Positions 21,932 to 32,189 of a stretch of 64,000 bases of DNA are shown here, in pieces (position 1 is the stretch's first letter; each line of letters opens with the position of its first letter). Position numbers and translations under genes: made by a program. Location of the stretch: the NCBI GenBank assembly GCA_029204225.1, contig CM055096.1, forward strand, positions 42,590,901-42,654,900. The letters run 5' to 3'. The notes below the pieces were generated by a model. That model saw only the letters and a program-made list of their open reading frames with translations, ran no database searches and was not told where the DNA came from. This DNA is from Diphasiastrum complanatum. Lineage: Eukaryota > Streptophyta > Lycopodiopsida > Lycopodiales > Lycopodiaceae.

Positions 21932-22758
21932 GTACTATGTGATAGCGGACTTGTGCGTGAAGGTTAGGATGAGAAGGGAGGGATGATAAAGAACTCGTAG
22001 AGGACCGCTATGTACGGACAGAATGTATGGTATATCGGACCTGTGCGAGCCGAATATTAGAGAGAACAATTAGATTTGAGGAAAGACGCACAAGTGCGAT
22101 ATGGGATGACACGTAGGCAGACATATCGGACCTATGCGCATGGAAGGTAGTAAGAGGAATTTCGATTGTGAAGGGCGCGCACAAATGTGATATGCGGAGC
22201 GAAAAAAAAAAGTGAAAAAAATTCATCGAAATTTGTGATTTTATATTGAAGTTTGCACGTGCGAAAGAACGTCCTGTCACACGTGTGGGCATTGTACGGA
22301 CAAATGCGAGAGCAACACGTGTCACCTTGTCACATTACACATGTGGGATTTCTACGATCGAATGTGAGAGCGACACGTGTTTCTGAGCAATCGAATGAAC
22401 ACGTGACACATGTCCAGGTGTCATTTCACATGTGTGCAGGTGTCATCTCACACGTGCCTGTGCCAGTTGTCCAATTGAAAGTAGACACGTGTCCTAAGTC
22501 TGGTGACCACACGTGCAAAATTTTAGTATAAATGGCACAAAAATTGATTAATTTTTTACCTTTTCAGTTCTCAAAATTCGCGACATATCGCTTTTGTGCG
22601 CGCTCATTGCTGTCCGTTTGCTTGCAACTATACCTACTCGCGCACAAGTGCAATATTTAGTATCTGTCTGCCGTACATATCCATCTTCTGCGCCATTTTG
22701 ATAGTTAGTTTGGGTTCAATTCTCCCACGCGCACAAGTGCAATATTCACGTTACTGCC
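21932..22758. promoter_or_regulatory. Divergent promoter of genes B and C with eight CACGTG boxes
   Basis: CACGTG (G-box/E-box, bound by plant bZIP and bHLH factors) occurs at 22256, 22280, 22316, 22374, 22400, 22451, 22486 and 22510, with three CACATGT variants between. A second motif, GCGCACAAGTGC followed by RATAT, recurs in both orientations near 21945, 22033, 22086, 22125, 22175, 22585, 22638 and 22729. A TATA-like AGTATAAATGGC lies near 22525 for the plus direction. B starts at 21931 and C at 22759, so the region serves both. Confidence 0.6.
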
Positions 22759-23140
22759 ATGGCCTCTTCCTCATCATCCTCACAAGAATCAGGCTTGAGT
22801 TCATTTCTGAGTGAATTTGGGATTATTGAAAACCTAGACTACTTCCACAGTCTATTCAGGCCATATCTACATGTTTTTAGGACTGCACAACCAGATTCTG
22901 ACATATTTTATGAACATAATGTTAGATTCAGAGATATATTTAGCAAGCATGTTTTCTCCATAGGTCCACTCTAGTACATGCATTATACTAATCTTGTTCA
23001 TTTCTTCCCAACTTTTAGACATAGACTGGATAGAATGTTCACCAAATTGTTTGATCTTTTCAAAAGTAGTTCAATGTGTCCGTATTGCAACAAGAAATGT
23101 CGATTGGTTGAATATCAGAGTGGTTTCGTACTTTTTCTGT

Positions 23141-23822
23141 TGTAAAAATTACAGGAAATAAGGATCCTAAAACACTTGAAATGATGAGGGAAACAATAGA
23201 TTATGATTTCATAAGATTAGCACAAGTTGAACCATCAAAATCCATCAAAAATCTATGCTTGAACCTCACTAAATGGCCCAAATCCTTGAAGAAGGCTTCA
23301 CACGTGTGAAAGTACGGCCTCCCACAGTCTGAGTACTGTACACCAGACCTACATTCAATCCTATAATCATTAGTAATCACAAGTACTCAAACAATTATGA
23401 ACATAGAGAGCAATTGCACCATTATGAGAGAAAAATCATGAAATTGCTTGATTGATTTTGGTGAGATATCATCACCTATATATACATGATCCATCATGGT
23501 TTTGGGCAGGTATGAGTAGCCCTAAACCTATCCCTAATGCTAATTTTGGTGGATCTTTCATCCCTACCAAGTTAGGGTTGGAATCTTGGAGATCCCTCAG
23601 CAATGCAAAAATTACCAAAAATAGCTCCTATTTTTTCTCCCTTGTATCTAAGCATAATTTGGACTCATTCCAAAGGTTCTAACACTTAGGTCTACTTGAG
23701 AACATCCTTATGAATGGAATCCTATGCTATTTGGCATGTGTGACAAGCCACATCATGACCATCTAACTATTTACAAGTCATATGACCAAAACTAGTCAAG
23801 CTAGAATTGTGGATTTTTAACA
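23141..23822 (-). mobile_element. C3 3' LTR
   Basis: TGTAAAAATTACAG at its left edge and TTTTTAACA at its right. It pairs with 28617-29298. The polypurine tract touches its inner edge. Confidence 0.95.
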
Positions 23823-23834
23823 CTCCTCCTCACT
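23823..23834 (-). other. C3 polypurine tract
   Basis: On the minus strand GTGAGGAGGAG abuts the 3' LTR start (TGTTAAAAATCC), the plus-strand primer of reverse transcription. Confidence 0.85.
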
Positions 23835-23836
23835 AT

Positions 23837-26800
23837 CTAGCTTGGTTCAGTCATTGCTTTACTAATCACTCCAAGTGATGATCTGAACTTCATAAAAGGT
23901 GTCTTTTGAAGTGGTTTAGTAAGTAGATCAGCTACACATTCATTTCTTGGAACATGCTCCAAAGCAATCTCCTTGGCTTGCACCATTTCTCTCACAAAGT
24001 GATGACATATCTCAATGTGCTTAGATCTTGCATGGAAGATTGGGTTAGATGCAAGGTGTTGGGCTGATATATTGTCATTGTAAATGATTGGTGCCTCCTC
24101 TGAATCCATGATCTTTAGTTCCACCAATAATCTCTTGATCCAAAGTACCTCCTTTGTAGTGGTTGTCAAAGCTTTGTACTCGGCCTCGGTTGAAGATAGA
24201 GATATAGTTTCTTGCTTTTTTGAAAGCCATGAAACCACACCTTCTCCTATGAAAGTTGAATAGGCACTTGTTGATTTCCTATCCCTCTTGTCCCCTGCAA
24301 AATCTGAATGACTAAATGCATGAAGGTTAATCACATCTCCTCTATATAGAATCCCAAAATCCAATGTACCCAAGATGTATCTTAGAATCCTCTTAGCCTT
24401 TTTCCAATGGATATTCAATGGCTTTTGCATGGATTGGCTCAACCTACATACACTAAAGCTAAGATCTGGTCTAGTTATAGTGATCCACATTAAGGAGCCT
24501 ATAAGTTGCCTAAACAAAGTGATGTCCATGAAGGATCTTTCATCATCTTCATTTGGCACTTTTACATCTTGCTCCATTGGTGTGTCAACACTTTTTCATA
24601 CTTCCATCTTAAACTTCTTCAAAAGACTTCGAGCATAGTTTACTTGACTTATAAAGATAAAATCAGACCCTCTAAGTACTTCTATGCCTAAGATGAAGTG
24701 AAGACACCCTAGATCTACCATCTTGAACTCTAAGGATAGATCTATCTTGATTTTTTCAATACCATCAACACTATTTCCACTAATGATGATGTCATCTACA
24801 TAAATGAGTAAAAGTACAATACCAACATCATCAAACTTAATGTAAAGAGTGGGATCATAATCACTTTGAACAAAAGAAAGTGAAATAAGATAGCAATGTA
24901 GTCTTGAATTCCAAGATCTCGAGGCTTGCTTCAAGCCATAGATGCTTCTTTGGAGATGGCATACTTTGTTCTCCATTCCATGCTTGATGAACCCTTGTGG
25001 CTGCTCCATATAGATATCCTCTTCCAAAAAACCATTCAAGAAAGCATTAGAGACATCCATTTCACATAGAATCCATCCAAAATGTGATGCAAGTGCAATA
25101 ATTAGTCTTATTGTGACCATCTTGGCCACGGGTGCAAAAGTTTCCTCATAGTCTATCCCTCTCTCTTGAGCATAACCTTTTGCAACTAATCTTGCTTTAT
25201 GTTTGTTAACACTCCCATTTGCATTCAACTTAAGCTTGAAGACCCACTTGCATCCTATTACATTCCTTTGAGGTCTCTCAACAAGCAACCAAGTTTCATT
25301 CTCAATCAAGGCATCATACTCATCCAACATAGCTTTATACCATTCTTTGGAGTTCAATGCATCTTCAACATTAGACGGTTCTTCAAAACTAGATAAAGCA
25401 TAAGAAGTGGATGAGATACCCTCAACTTGCTGTCCTTTTCCTTGATATGTGAGCCTTGATGGCTCCACTTTTGCCCTTGAAGATCTCCTTGGTGTGATAG
25501 GTGGGTTTGGAGCTTGCTCCTCCATGAGCTCCTCCTCAAAACCAAGATCTTGCTCCTCGGCCATCTTCTTCTTGATTGTTGGAGCACTTGAGCCTTCTTC
25601 AAGCATATGCATATGATGTTCATCAAAGATGACATCCCTTGAAACAACAAATTTGTTCAAGGATGGGAGATAGACTTTGTAGCCCTTGCTTGAGCTTGCA
25701 TATCCAAGCATGATCCCTCTTGTGGAAGATGGATCCTCCTTGGTTCTTGTTTCCAATGGCACATGCACATAACATATACACCCAAAAACTTTCAAGTGAT
25801 TAAGATTGGGTTTCTTTCCATACAACATCTCATAAGGAGTTTTGCCTTCAATTGCTTTGCAAGACACCCTATTCATCAAGTAGTTTGCACATACAAGAGA
25901 CTCACCCCAAAAGGATTTGGGCAAACAAGCATCTAATCTTAAAGCCTTAGAACATTCATATAATGTTCCATTCCTTTTTTCAGCAACTCCATTTTGTTGA
26001 GGAGTGTAAGGACAAGAAGTCTCTTTCTTGATCCCTTCCTCCTCACAAAAGGCCTTGAACTCATTGGAGATGAATTCTCCACCATTGTCACTTCTAAGAA
26101 TCTTGATGCTATGATTATGATGCTTTTCCACAAACAACTTGAACTTTACAAAAGTATCAAATACTTGAGACTTGAAGGAAAGTAAGAACACGCAACAATA
26201 TCTTGAGTAGTCATCAATGAAGGTTAAAAACATGGATGAACCTCCATTAGATTTGGTGCTAGCAATGTGCACATCCGAGTGTATGAGTTCAAGAGGATGA
26301 GATGACTTTGTGATGGAGTTAGGAAACACCTTCTTATGTGCCTTGGATAAGGCACAAGCTTCACAAACCTTGTCTTCCTTCCCAATAGACCTTGGTAGGC
26401 CTAAAGCATACTCCTCCTTGATCGTAGACTCCATGGAACCCGAGTTGACATGTCCAAGTCTTTTGTGCCATAAAGTAAAGGTAGATATCTTGCTCTTCTC
26501 GGCCAACATGACAACATTAGTATCCACAAATGCATCCAGCTTATAAAGTTTGCCAAGTCTAGTGCCCTTAGCCACTATCTTACCCTTCTTCTTGATGAAA
26601 CATTCATTTGAAGAAAAGTCAACATTGAAACCATTGTGTACCATTTGGCCAACACTTAGTAGATTCTTTGTTATTGTAGGAATGTACAAAACACCTTCTA
26701 TGTTGATCTTTTTGGAAGATCCTAAGCAAAGGGGAATGCTACCAACTCCTTCAATCTTACAAGCTTCATCATTTGCTGTATAGATAGACTTTATAGGTCC

Positions 26801-27805
26801 ATCATAAGATAAGAGAGAAGAGAAAAACTCCCTTTTACTAGTCATGTGTGAACTAGCACCCGAGTAGATCCACCAAGGATCTTCTCCTTTGAAGCTTGTT
26901 GAAGAAAATATGGACATCATGAGAGAGTCCTCATGTGAACTCTCCTTCTCCTCCTCTTTGCTCATGTTGGCTTGGCTTTGATCTTGCTTCCTCTTGAAGC
27001 ATTCCGAGGCATAATGCCCCATCTTGCTACAATAGTAGCACTTCACCTTTGATTTGTCCTTCTTGACTTTGGTGGTTGATGGAGATGCCTTTGGGGGTCC
27101 TTCTTGATCCTCAAGCTTTGTAGACTTCTTGAATGTTGATCCTTTGCCTTTGGACTTGCCTTTGTCTTTGGTAAAGAGAGCTTGGTCATCTCCACCTTGG
27201 ATGGAAAGCCTATCCATCCTCTCTTTCATTTGGCTCCTTCTTGATTCCTCGGCCATGAGTGTGCCTTGGAGTTCTTCAAGTATGGGTAGCTTACCCATAA
27301 TTGCATATCCCTGAACCAAATTATCAAATTCAAAGCCTAGTCCATTCAATATGAGTTGAACAAGCTCTTCATCCTTGATAGGGTCACCTATAAAGGCTAG
27401 CTCTTTGTTCAATTCCTTTACTCTTAGGACAAAAGTATGTGCACTCTCTCCTTTCTTTTGATAGCTTCTATAGATTTGATTCTTCAAAGCTAACATTCTA
27501 GTTTGGTTCTTGGATTCATAGACCTTTTGCAAAGTCTCCGAAGCATCTTGAGCTGAAGTGCAATCTCCTACCTCTCTTAAGAGTTCATTTGCAACATTCA
27601 TTTTTATGCAATGTAGTGCAACATTGCACCTCTTGATGTATTTGGCTTTTTCTTGAGGATGAATAGGTTCACCCTCCTTACCATTTACAATTTCCATCAG
27701 ATCTTGCATGATCATGATAGATTCCATTCTAACTTTCCATATGGAATAGTTAGTTTTGTTGAGCCTTTCATTAGTATCCAAAAGATATGCATTTATAGAT
27801 GCCAT
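23837..27805 (-). pseudogene. C3 copia polyprotein (gag-PR-IN-RT-RH), one internal stop
   Basis: A single frame of 1322 residues from the ATG at 27805 to the stop at 23837, broken only by TGA at codon 1070 (24598-24596). Gag residues 1-250; zinc knuckle CYYCSKMGHYASEC near 255-268; protease near 312 reads WIYSGASSHM where active copia has DSGAS, so the catalytic Asp is lost. Integrase has the H..H..CEAC zinc site and Asp, Asp, Glu in HSDV/FIDDYSR, RSDNGGEF and NGVAEKRN. RT has LYGLKQ-type SIYGLKQASRSW and the catalytic YVDD. RNase H has DFAGDKRDRKSTS and SSTEAEY. Length and order match Ty1-copia. The stop lies between RT and RNase H, at the usual C of the KxC/SVDTPM block. Two lesions (Asp to Tyr and TGA) mean it could move only with proteins from another copy. 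Confidence 0.95.
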
Positions 27806-28604
27806 CTAGTCTCCTAATCAAGGACTTGACACAAATGAAGGTTACTTCTATTGATTTGATTGAAGGTCTACCTTATCCCACTTCTTAGGGACCTGAAAAG
27901 ATCAGTAATAGACTTTCTATAAATATCTAAGAATGATCTCTAACAAAATCAAATCATAGAATACTAGAAACAATGCACTTGCTTAATTGAAGTAGACAAT
28001 ACTAGTAGAATTGCCCCTCTTTCTATAAAGAACATTAAAGCTTCCAAATGATCTGATCAAGAGTGAATTTCAGAAACCTAATATACTTCCAAAATCACTT
28101 GTAAAAGATCTAAATGGAACTTAATGAGGATGCAACACAATCTACTATCCAATCACAAGCAAAAAATGATCAAAATTGATGAAAAATTGATCTAATTTGG
28201 TGCATAAGTCAAGCAATGGTTGGACTGGACCTAAATCACTTTAGGAGGTGTCTACTACACCTTAGAACAGTCTTGAAGAGTCCCCAAAACTCTGATCTTC
28301 CGTCTCCTTGAATGCTAGAAAGCCTCCTCTATGAAATCACCTCCAAAACTTACTTAGAAATCAATGCTTGGAGCAAGCAAAACTTGCTATCTTGGTAATG
28401 TGAATTGAATTCAACTTTGCCTCTGGCTTTAGACACCTAAACAACTGCAAATGAAGTCACACAACACCAATCTCCAATGTATTTGACTCACTTTGAGTTC
28501 TAGAATCAATACTAGATGCTAAGATCCAATCTACACAAGATTTAGATCAAAAATTGTGATAAAATTGAATGAAAACCAAGGATTTAGCTCATTTCAGCCT
28601 TTAG
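27806..28604 (-). other. C3 untranslated leader
   Basis: 800 bp between primer site and gag ATG. No other gene; it would hold packaging signals. Confidence 0.7.
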
Positions 28605-28616
28605 GCTCTGATACCA
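28605..28616 (-). other. C3 primer-binding site
   Basis: GCTCTGATACCA on the plus strand is the complement of TGGTATCAGAGC and touches the 5' LTR. Confidence 0.95.
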
Positions 28617-29298
28617 TGTAAAAATTACAGCAAATAAGGATCCTAAAACACTTGAAATGATCAGGAAAACAATAGATTATGATTTCATAATATTAGCACA
28701 AGTTGAACCATCAAAATCCATCAAAAATCTATGCTTGAACCTCACTAAATGGCCCAAATCCTTGAAGAAGGCTTCACACGTGTGAAAGTACGGCCTCCCA
28801 CAGTCTGAGTACTGTACACCAGACCTACATTCAATCCTATAATCATTATTAATCACAAGTACTCAAACAATTATGAACATAGAGAGCAATTGCACCATTA
28901 TGAGAGAAAAATCATGAAATTGCTTGATTGATTTTGGTGAGATATCATCACCTATATATACATGATCCATCATGGTTTTGGGCAGGTATGAGTAGCCCTA
29001 AACCTATCCCTAATGATAATTTTGGTGGATCTTTCATCCCTACCAAGTTAGGGTTGGAATCTTGGAGATCCCTCAACAATGCAAAAATTACCAAAAATAG
29101 CTCCTATTTTTTCTCCCTTGTATCTAAGCATAATTTGGACTCATTCCAAAGGTACTAACACTTAGTTCTACTTGAGAACATCCTTATGAATGGAATCCTA
29201 TGCTATTTGGCACATGTGACAAGCCACATCATGACCATCTAACTATTTACAAGTCATATGACCAAAACTAGTCAAGCTAGAATTGTGAATTTTTAACA
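28617..29298 (-). mobile_element. C3 5' LTR
   Basis: 682 bp, nearly identical to 23141-23822. TATATATACATG near its inner third, read on either strand, is the best promoter candidate. Confidence 0.95.
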
Positions 29299-30094
29299 TT
29301 TGTTAGTTCAGATCCCAGATGATGATGAAGTTCCTGTTGCTGACCCTCCTTTTGCACTCTCCTTTGTTCAGTCAGCCATTAAGGATATCAGTCACTTTCT
29401 TATCGACACTCATGATAAAGAAAGTGACTTCATTGATATAAATACTGATGTTCTCCGAGATTCTTTCGTTGGCCAAAATACATCTGATGATGAATCCAAA
29501 TCTATGGAGGATTCGAAATGTCTTTTCAATTTGCTTGTGTATTATATTAATGACGATGTATATTTCACTACTGCTGATTTATGTAAATTTTTTGACTATC
29601 GTGAGGACGAGGTTCTATGTTTATTATCCGGCACAATTTTCGAATTCTTCGACTTTGTAGATTTTGAGACAGATGACCTTGTTGCTGGTATTGATTTTGA
29701 TGATGAGGAGGGTCTTATGATCGGTGAAGAATGCCTGAATAAGACTTTATCAAATATAGCTGAGGATGGGCAAGGCAGACCATCCGATGAAGAATTCACG
29801 GCATTTCAATCCCAGATGGGCTTCTCTTGTCCATCATTAATGCACTTCACTAATGATTCCACTTCACTACGTGGTCATTATATTGATCATCCTGATCTGG
29901 TTGTTGCTGATGATGAAGAATGTGTAAGTGTTTAATCTTCCTTGCATTTGAATGTTTTCAATCACTGAATGTGTTTTTGCTAACATATTTCCTATTACAG
30001 GATGCTCTCATAATAGATGATTTTGTTGTGAGACGAGGTGATTTCAGACAACACGCATCCTCATTCCAGAGGGATAGTGGACTGGGCCACTATC

Positions 30095-31254
30095 TTAGGC
30101 ATTTTCTGAAGAATGAGATCTGTATTGCTCATTCCAAGCTGAGCCCATACATTTCAATGTTTTCAAATCACCTGCTAAGTGCCATTCAACATTGAAGTCT
30201 CCAACTCCTGGAACATTGAGAAGTCCTCCATCCATATGGTCCTTGATAATCCTAGGATAAGATCTCCTTGAGAATATCCATGATAATATATTATGATCCT
30301 CTTTCAGCACCTATCCAAAGAATTAATCAGACTTAGTTTACAATGTATTAATACTATTCAATGAATGTAATGTAATAATGAGGCTAGTTACCTAAAACGC
30401 TGCCAACCACCATATATCATTTTCTGATTGGACACTGAATCTGAAATCTTCTTGGTTCTCTGTTTGTGATAGAGCACCATTCATGAGAGTTATACTAACC
30501 CTTTCCATCTTCTGCCCTTTCACAATTTCTGACTCATCTAACTTAAATACTATGATTATTTTGCCATTCACCTTTTTATAGGTTATATCATAGAATGTGA
30601 TGATGTATCTCAACAAGTAACTTAGATCAACAAATAAATTGTTTGATGAATTATAGAATATCGATTTTTTGAAAGCGTTTGAATATCCTTGCAACTTTGT
30701 CACTTTCGCTTCTTACTTTCAGCCTTCTTCTTTGCCAAATCCACATCATTCAGTGATTGTAAGTTTTCAATACAAATAGATTGTAAGACTGATTGCATTT
30801 GCTCTAGTTTTGATTTGATATTGATTGTTATCTTCTGTAATGATTCATTATTTTTTTTAAGTTGTTCATTTTTTTCTAACGTCTTTTGGAGATGACAATC
30901 TCTATTTTGACAATAAGAGGATATCTGAATTAACTCACCTTCTAAAAAGTGAACTTCATTCATATAAAGTTGTTTTTCATGGTTTTGCAATCTTTCACAA
31001 TATCCTAGTAATCCACTATGCCCATTGCATATCCATGTAACTAAATGAGTTATTGAAGGGAATGGGGGATGTGTCAAAGTGCTTGGATCTTGTGGATATA
31101 ATGTTCCATCTGTCCACAAATCCAAGTTTTTCTTTCCTTCTGTCCTATAACAAGAACAATCTTCGACAGATATTTGAACTCCTTTGCCTCCTCTTCTCTG
31201 CAAAGGTGCCAAATCAATAGGGATATCCACATGTAGATGATATAATGTCATCAT
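30095..31254 (-). pseudogene. Gene D of the TIR element, unknown, coiled coil
   Basis: The first frame starts at an ATG pair at 31254 and gives about 184 residues: a Cys/His-rich part (SVEDCSCYRTEG, WICNGHSGLLGYC) and a long coiled coil from about residue 115 (LQKTLEKNEQLKKNNESLQK), ending KKRK. A one-base overlap (ATGA at 30703) passes to a second frame (30703-30392) with YDITYKKVNGKIIIVFKLDE and an in-frame TAG exactly at a GTAACT donor. After an 81-bp intron (30311-30391) the phase continues at 30310 into RRSYPRIIKDHMDGG and FNVEWHLAGDLKTLKCMG, then degrades near 30150. The GDLKT block resembles acidic motifs of some transposase cores, but this is unverified. The 3' end looks cut off where it meets gene C. 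Confidence 0.5.
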
Positions 31255-31745
31255 AAAAAAAATAATAGAGTAATCAGTTGCATCAAAGTACTATGACCAG
31301 ATTCTATGAAGCAAAACAAAATACTCATCTTTGATTATATTATATACTATGTACGATCAATCCAATCTCCATGCTTGTATGCTTGATTCAAATTTGGAAA
31401 TGCCGCTCATTTTTTCATTCCAATAGGTAGTTGGCGCTCATATTTCCATTCTCGTGGAAGGAATGCATATGTAAACATTTTGCAATTTTTTCTGATTCGA
31501 ATTTAGGGATGGCGGTCATATTCTAGATCCAGTGAAAATATTGCCCTTTTCGTAACCAATGGAGGGAATATTTTTGAATTTAGTCAAGTTATACTGCAAA
31601 CTGTTAACAGTTCTTAACTGTGACTATAGACAATGTGGTTAGATCATTGGGAGTTGGAGAGGCCTTGGGAGTGGTGTGGGCAAGCAAATAAACAATATTG
31701 TTTTTTTTATTTTGATATTTTTGTATATCCTACATGGCATTTCTT
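31255..31745. other. Right subterminal region, no gene
   Basis: It would hold the promoter of gene D. TAACTGTGACTAT occurs here near 31615 and in the left subterminal region near 18515 in the same orientation. Otherwise nothing is recognised. Confidence 0.35.
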
Positions 31746-31780
31746 AAAGGGTCTTTTTAATATTGAAAACTCTTCTAATG
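31746..31780 (+). repeat. Right terminal inverted repeat
   Basis: Partner of 18152-18186, ending CTAATG. Minisatellite sequence resumes at once on its right. Confidence 0.85.
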
Positions 31781-32189
31781 CTTCTATTTTTTGAGTCATC
31801 TGTTTTTTTCAGTCCTCTATTTTTTCGATACAATTTTTCAAGCCTTCTATTTTTTTGAGCCTTCAATTTTTTGAGTCATCTGTTTTTTCGAGTCCTCTGT
31901 TTTTTGATACTTTATTTTTTCACATTTGACCCCATACAAAAAAAAAATTCAAAAAATCACAAAAACAAAATCTTATCAAATGGACCCACATTCCGGTTTT
32001 TGAAATACCAAAACATTATCCATACGAGATCAAGCCTCCTACAGCTGAACAAATCAGACGTCATAGGTTCTGCCGAATGCGGTCCCAACCCCGCAAGCCA
32101 TCTACAAACTCATTTAAGAGACAAGAATCTGATAGAGCCGAGTCTTCACGAGCATGAGCCCATTCTTTTGGTGATGAACCCTCCCAGGT
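31781..32189 (+). other. Resumed T-rich array and rest of the G2 leader
   Basis: 31787-31920 repeats the GAGTCATCTGTTTTTTCGAG-type units seen at 17340-18151. The remainder to the gag block is leader without a clear start codon. Confidence 0.5.

Larger units (their letters stand above)
23141..29298 (-). mobile_element. Copia element C3, nearly complete
   Basis: 6158 bp: two 682-bp LTRs, a primer site and polypurine tract at the right places, and one polyprotein frame. Flanks are TCTGT (23136-23140) and TTTGT (29299-29303), a 5-bp target duplication with one change. LTRs differ at about a dozen positions by eye (under 2 percent), so this is the youngest element here. It inserted into gene C, after that gene had settled in its present place. 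Confidence 0.95.
22759..30195 (+). pseudogene. Gene C of the TIR element, unknown, split by a copia insertion
   Basis: The ATG at 22759 (context GCCATGG) opens a Ser-rich start. A TAG at 22972-22974 interrupts the frame, which then continues to 23140 and includes CPYCNKKC, a possible zinc-binding pair. Copia C3 sits at 23141-29298. Past the target duplication the same phase resumes at 29304 and runs as a very acidic region (DDDEVP, DTHDKESD, DDESKSMED, DFETDD, DDEEG) to 29923, where GT-AG splicing (29924-30000) joins in phase to a last exon with VVRRGDFRQHASSFQRDSG. The stop is at 30195. The last 100 bp overlap gene D on the other strand and may not belong to C. No family recognised. Confidence 0.6.
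18152..31780. mobile_element. 13.6 kb TIR-bounded insertion, candidate DNA transposon
   Basis: The boundaries are 35-bp terminal inverted repeats (18152-18186 and 31746-31780, 32 of 35 matching) lying inside one T-rich minisatellite that continues on both sides in the same orientation. Inside are four spliced decayed genes: A (+, 18618), B (-, 21931), C (+, 22759) and D (-, 31254). Without the later copia insertion the element would be about 7.5 kb. No clear target-site duplication is visible because the flank is itself repetitive. A Ulp1-type protease is a common passenger in several eukaryotic DNA transposon superfamilies; a histone fold is not. The superfamily is not identified, and no transposase catalytic core could be shown. 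Confidence 0.7.
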
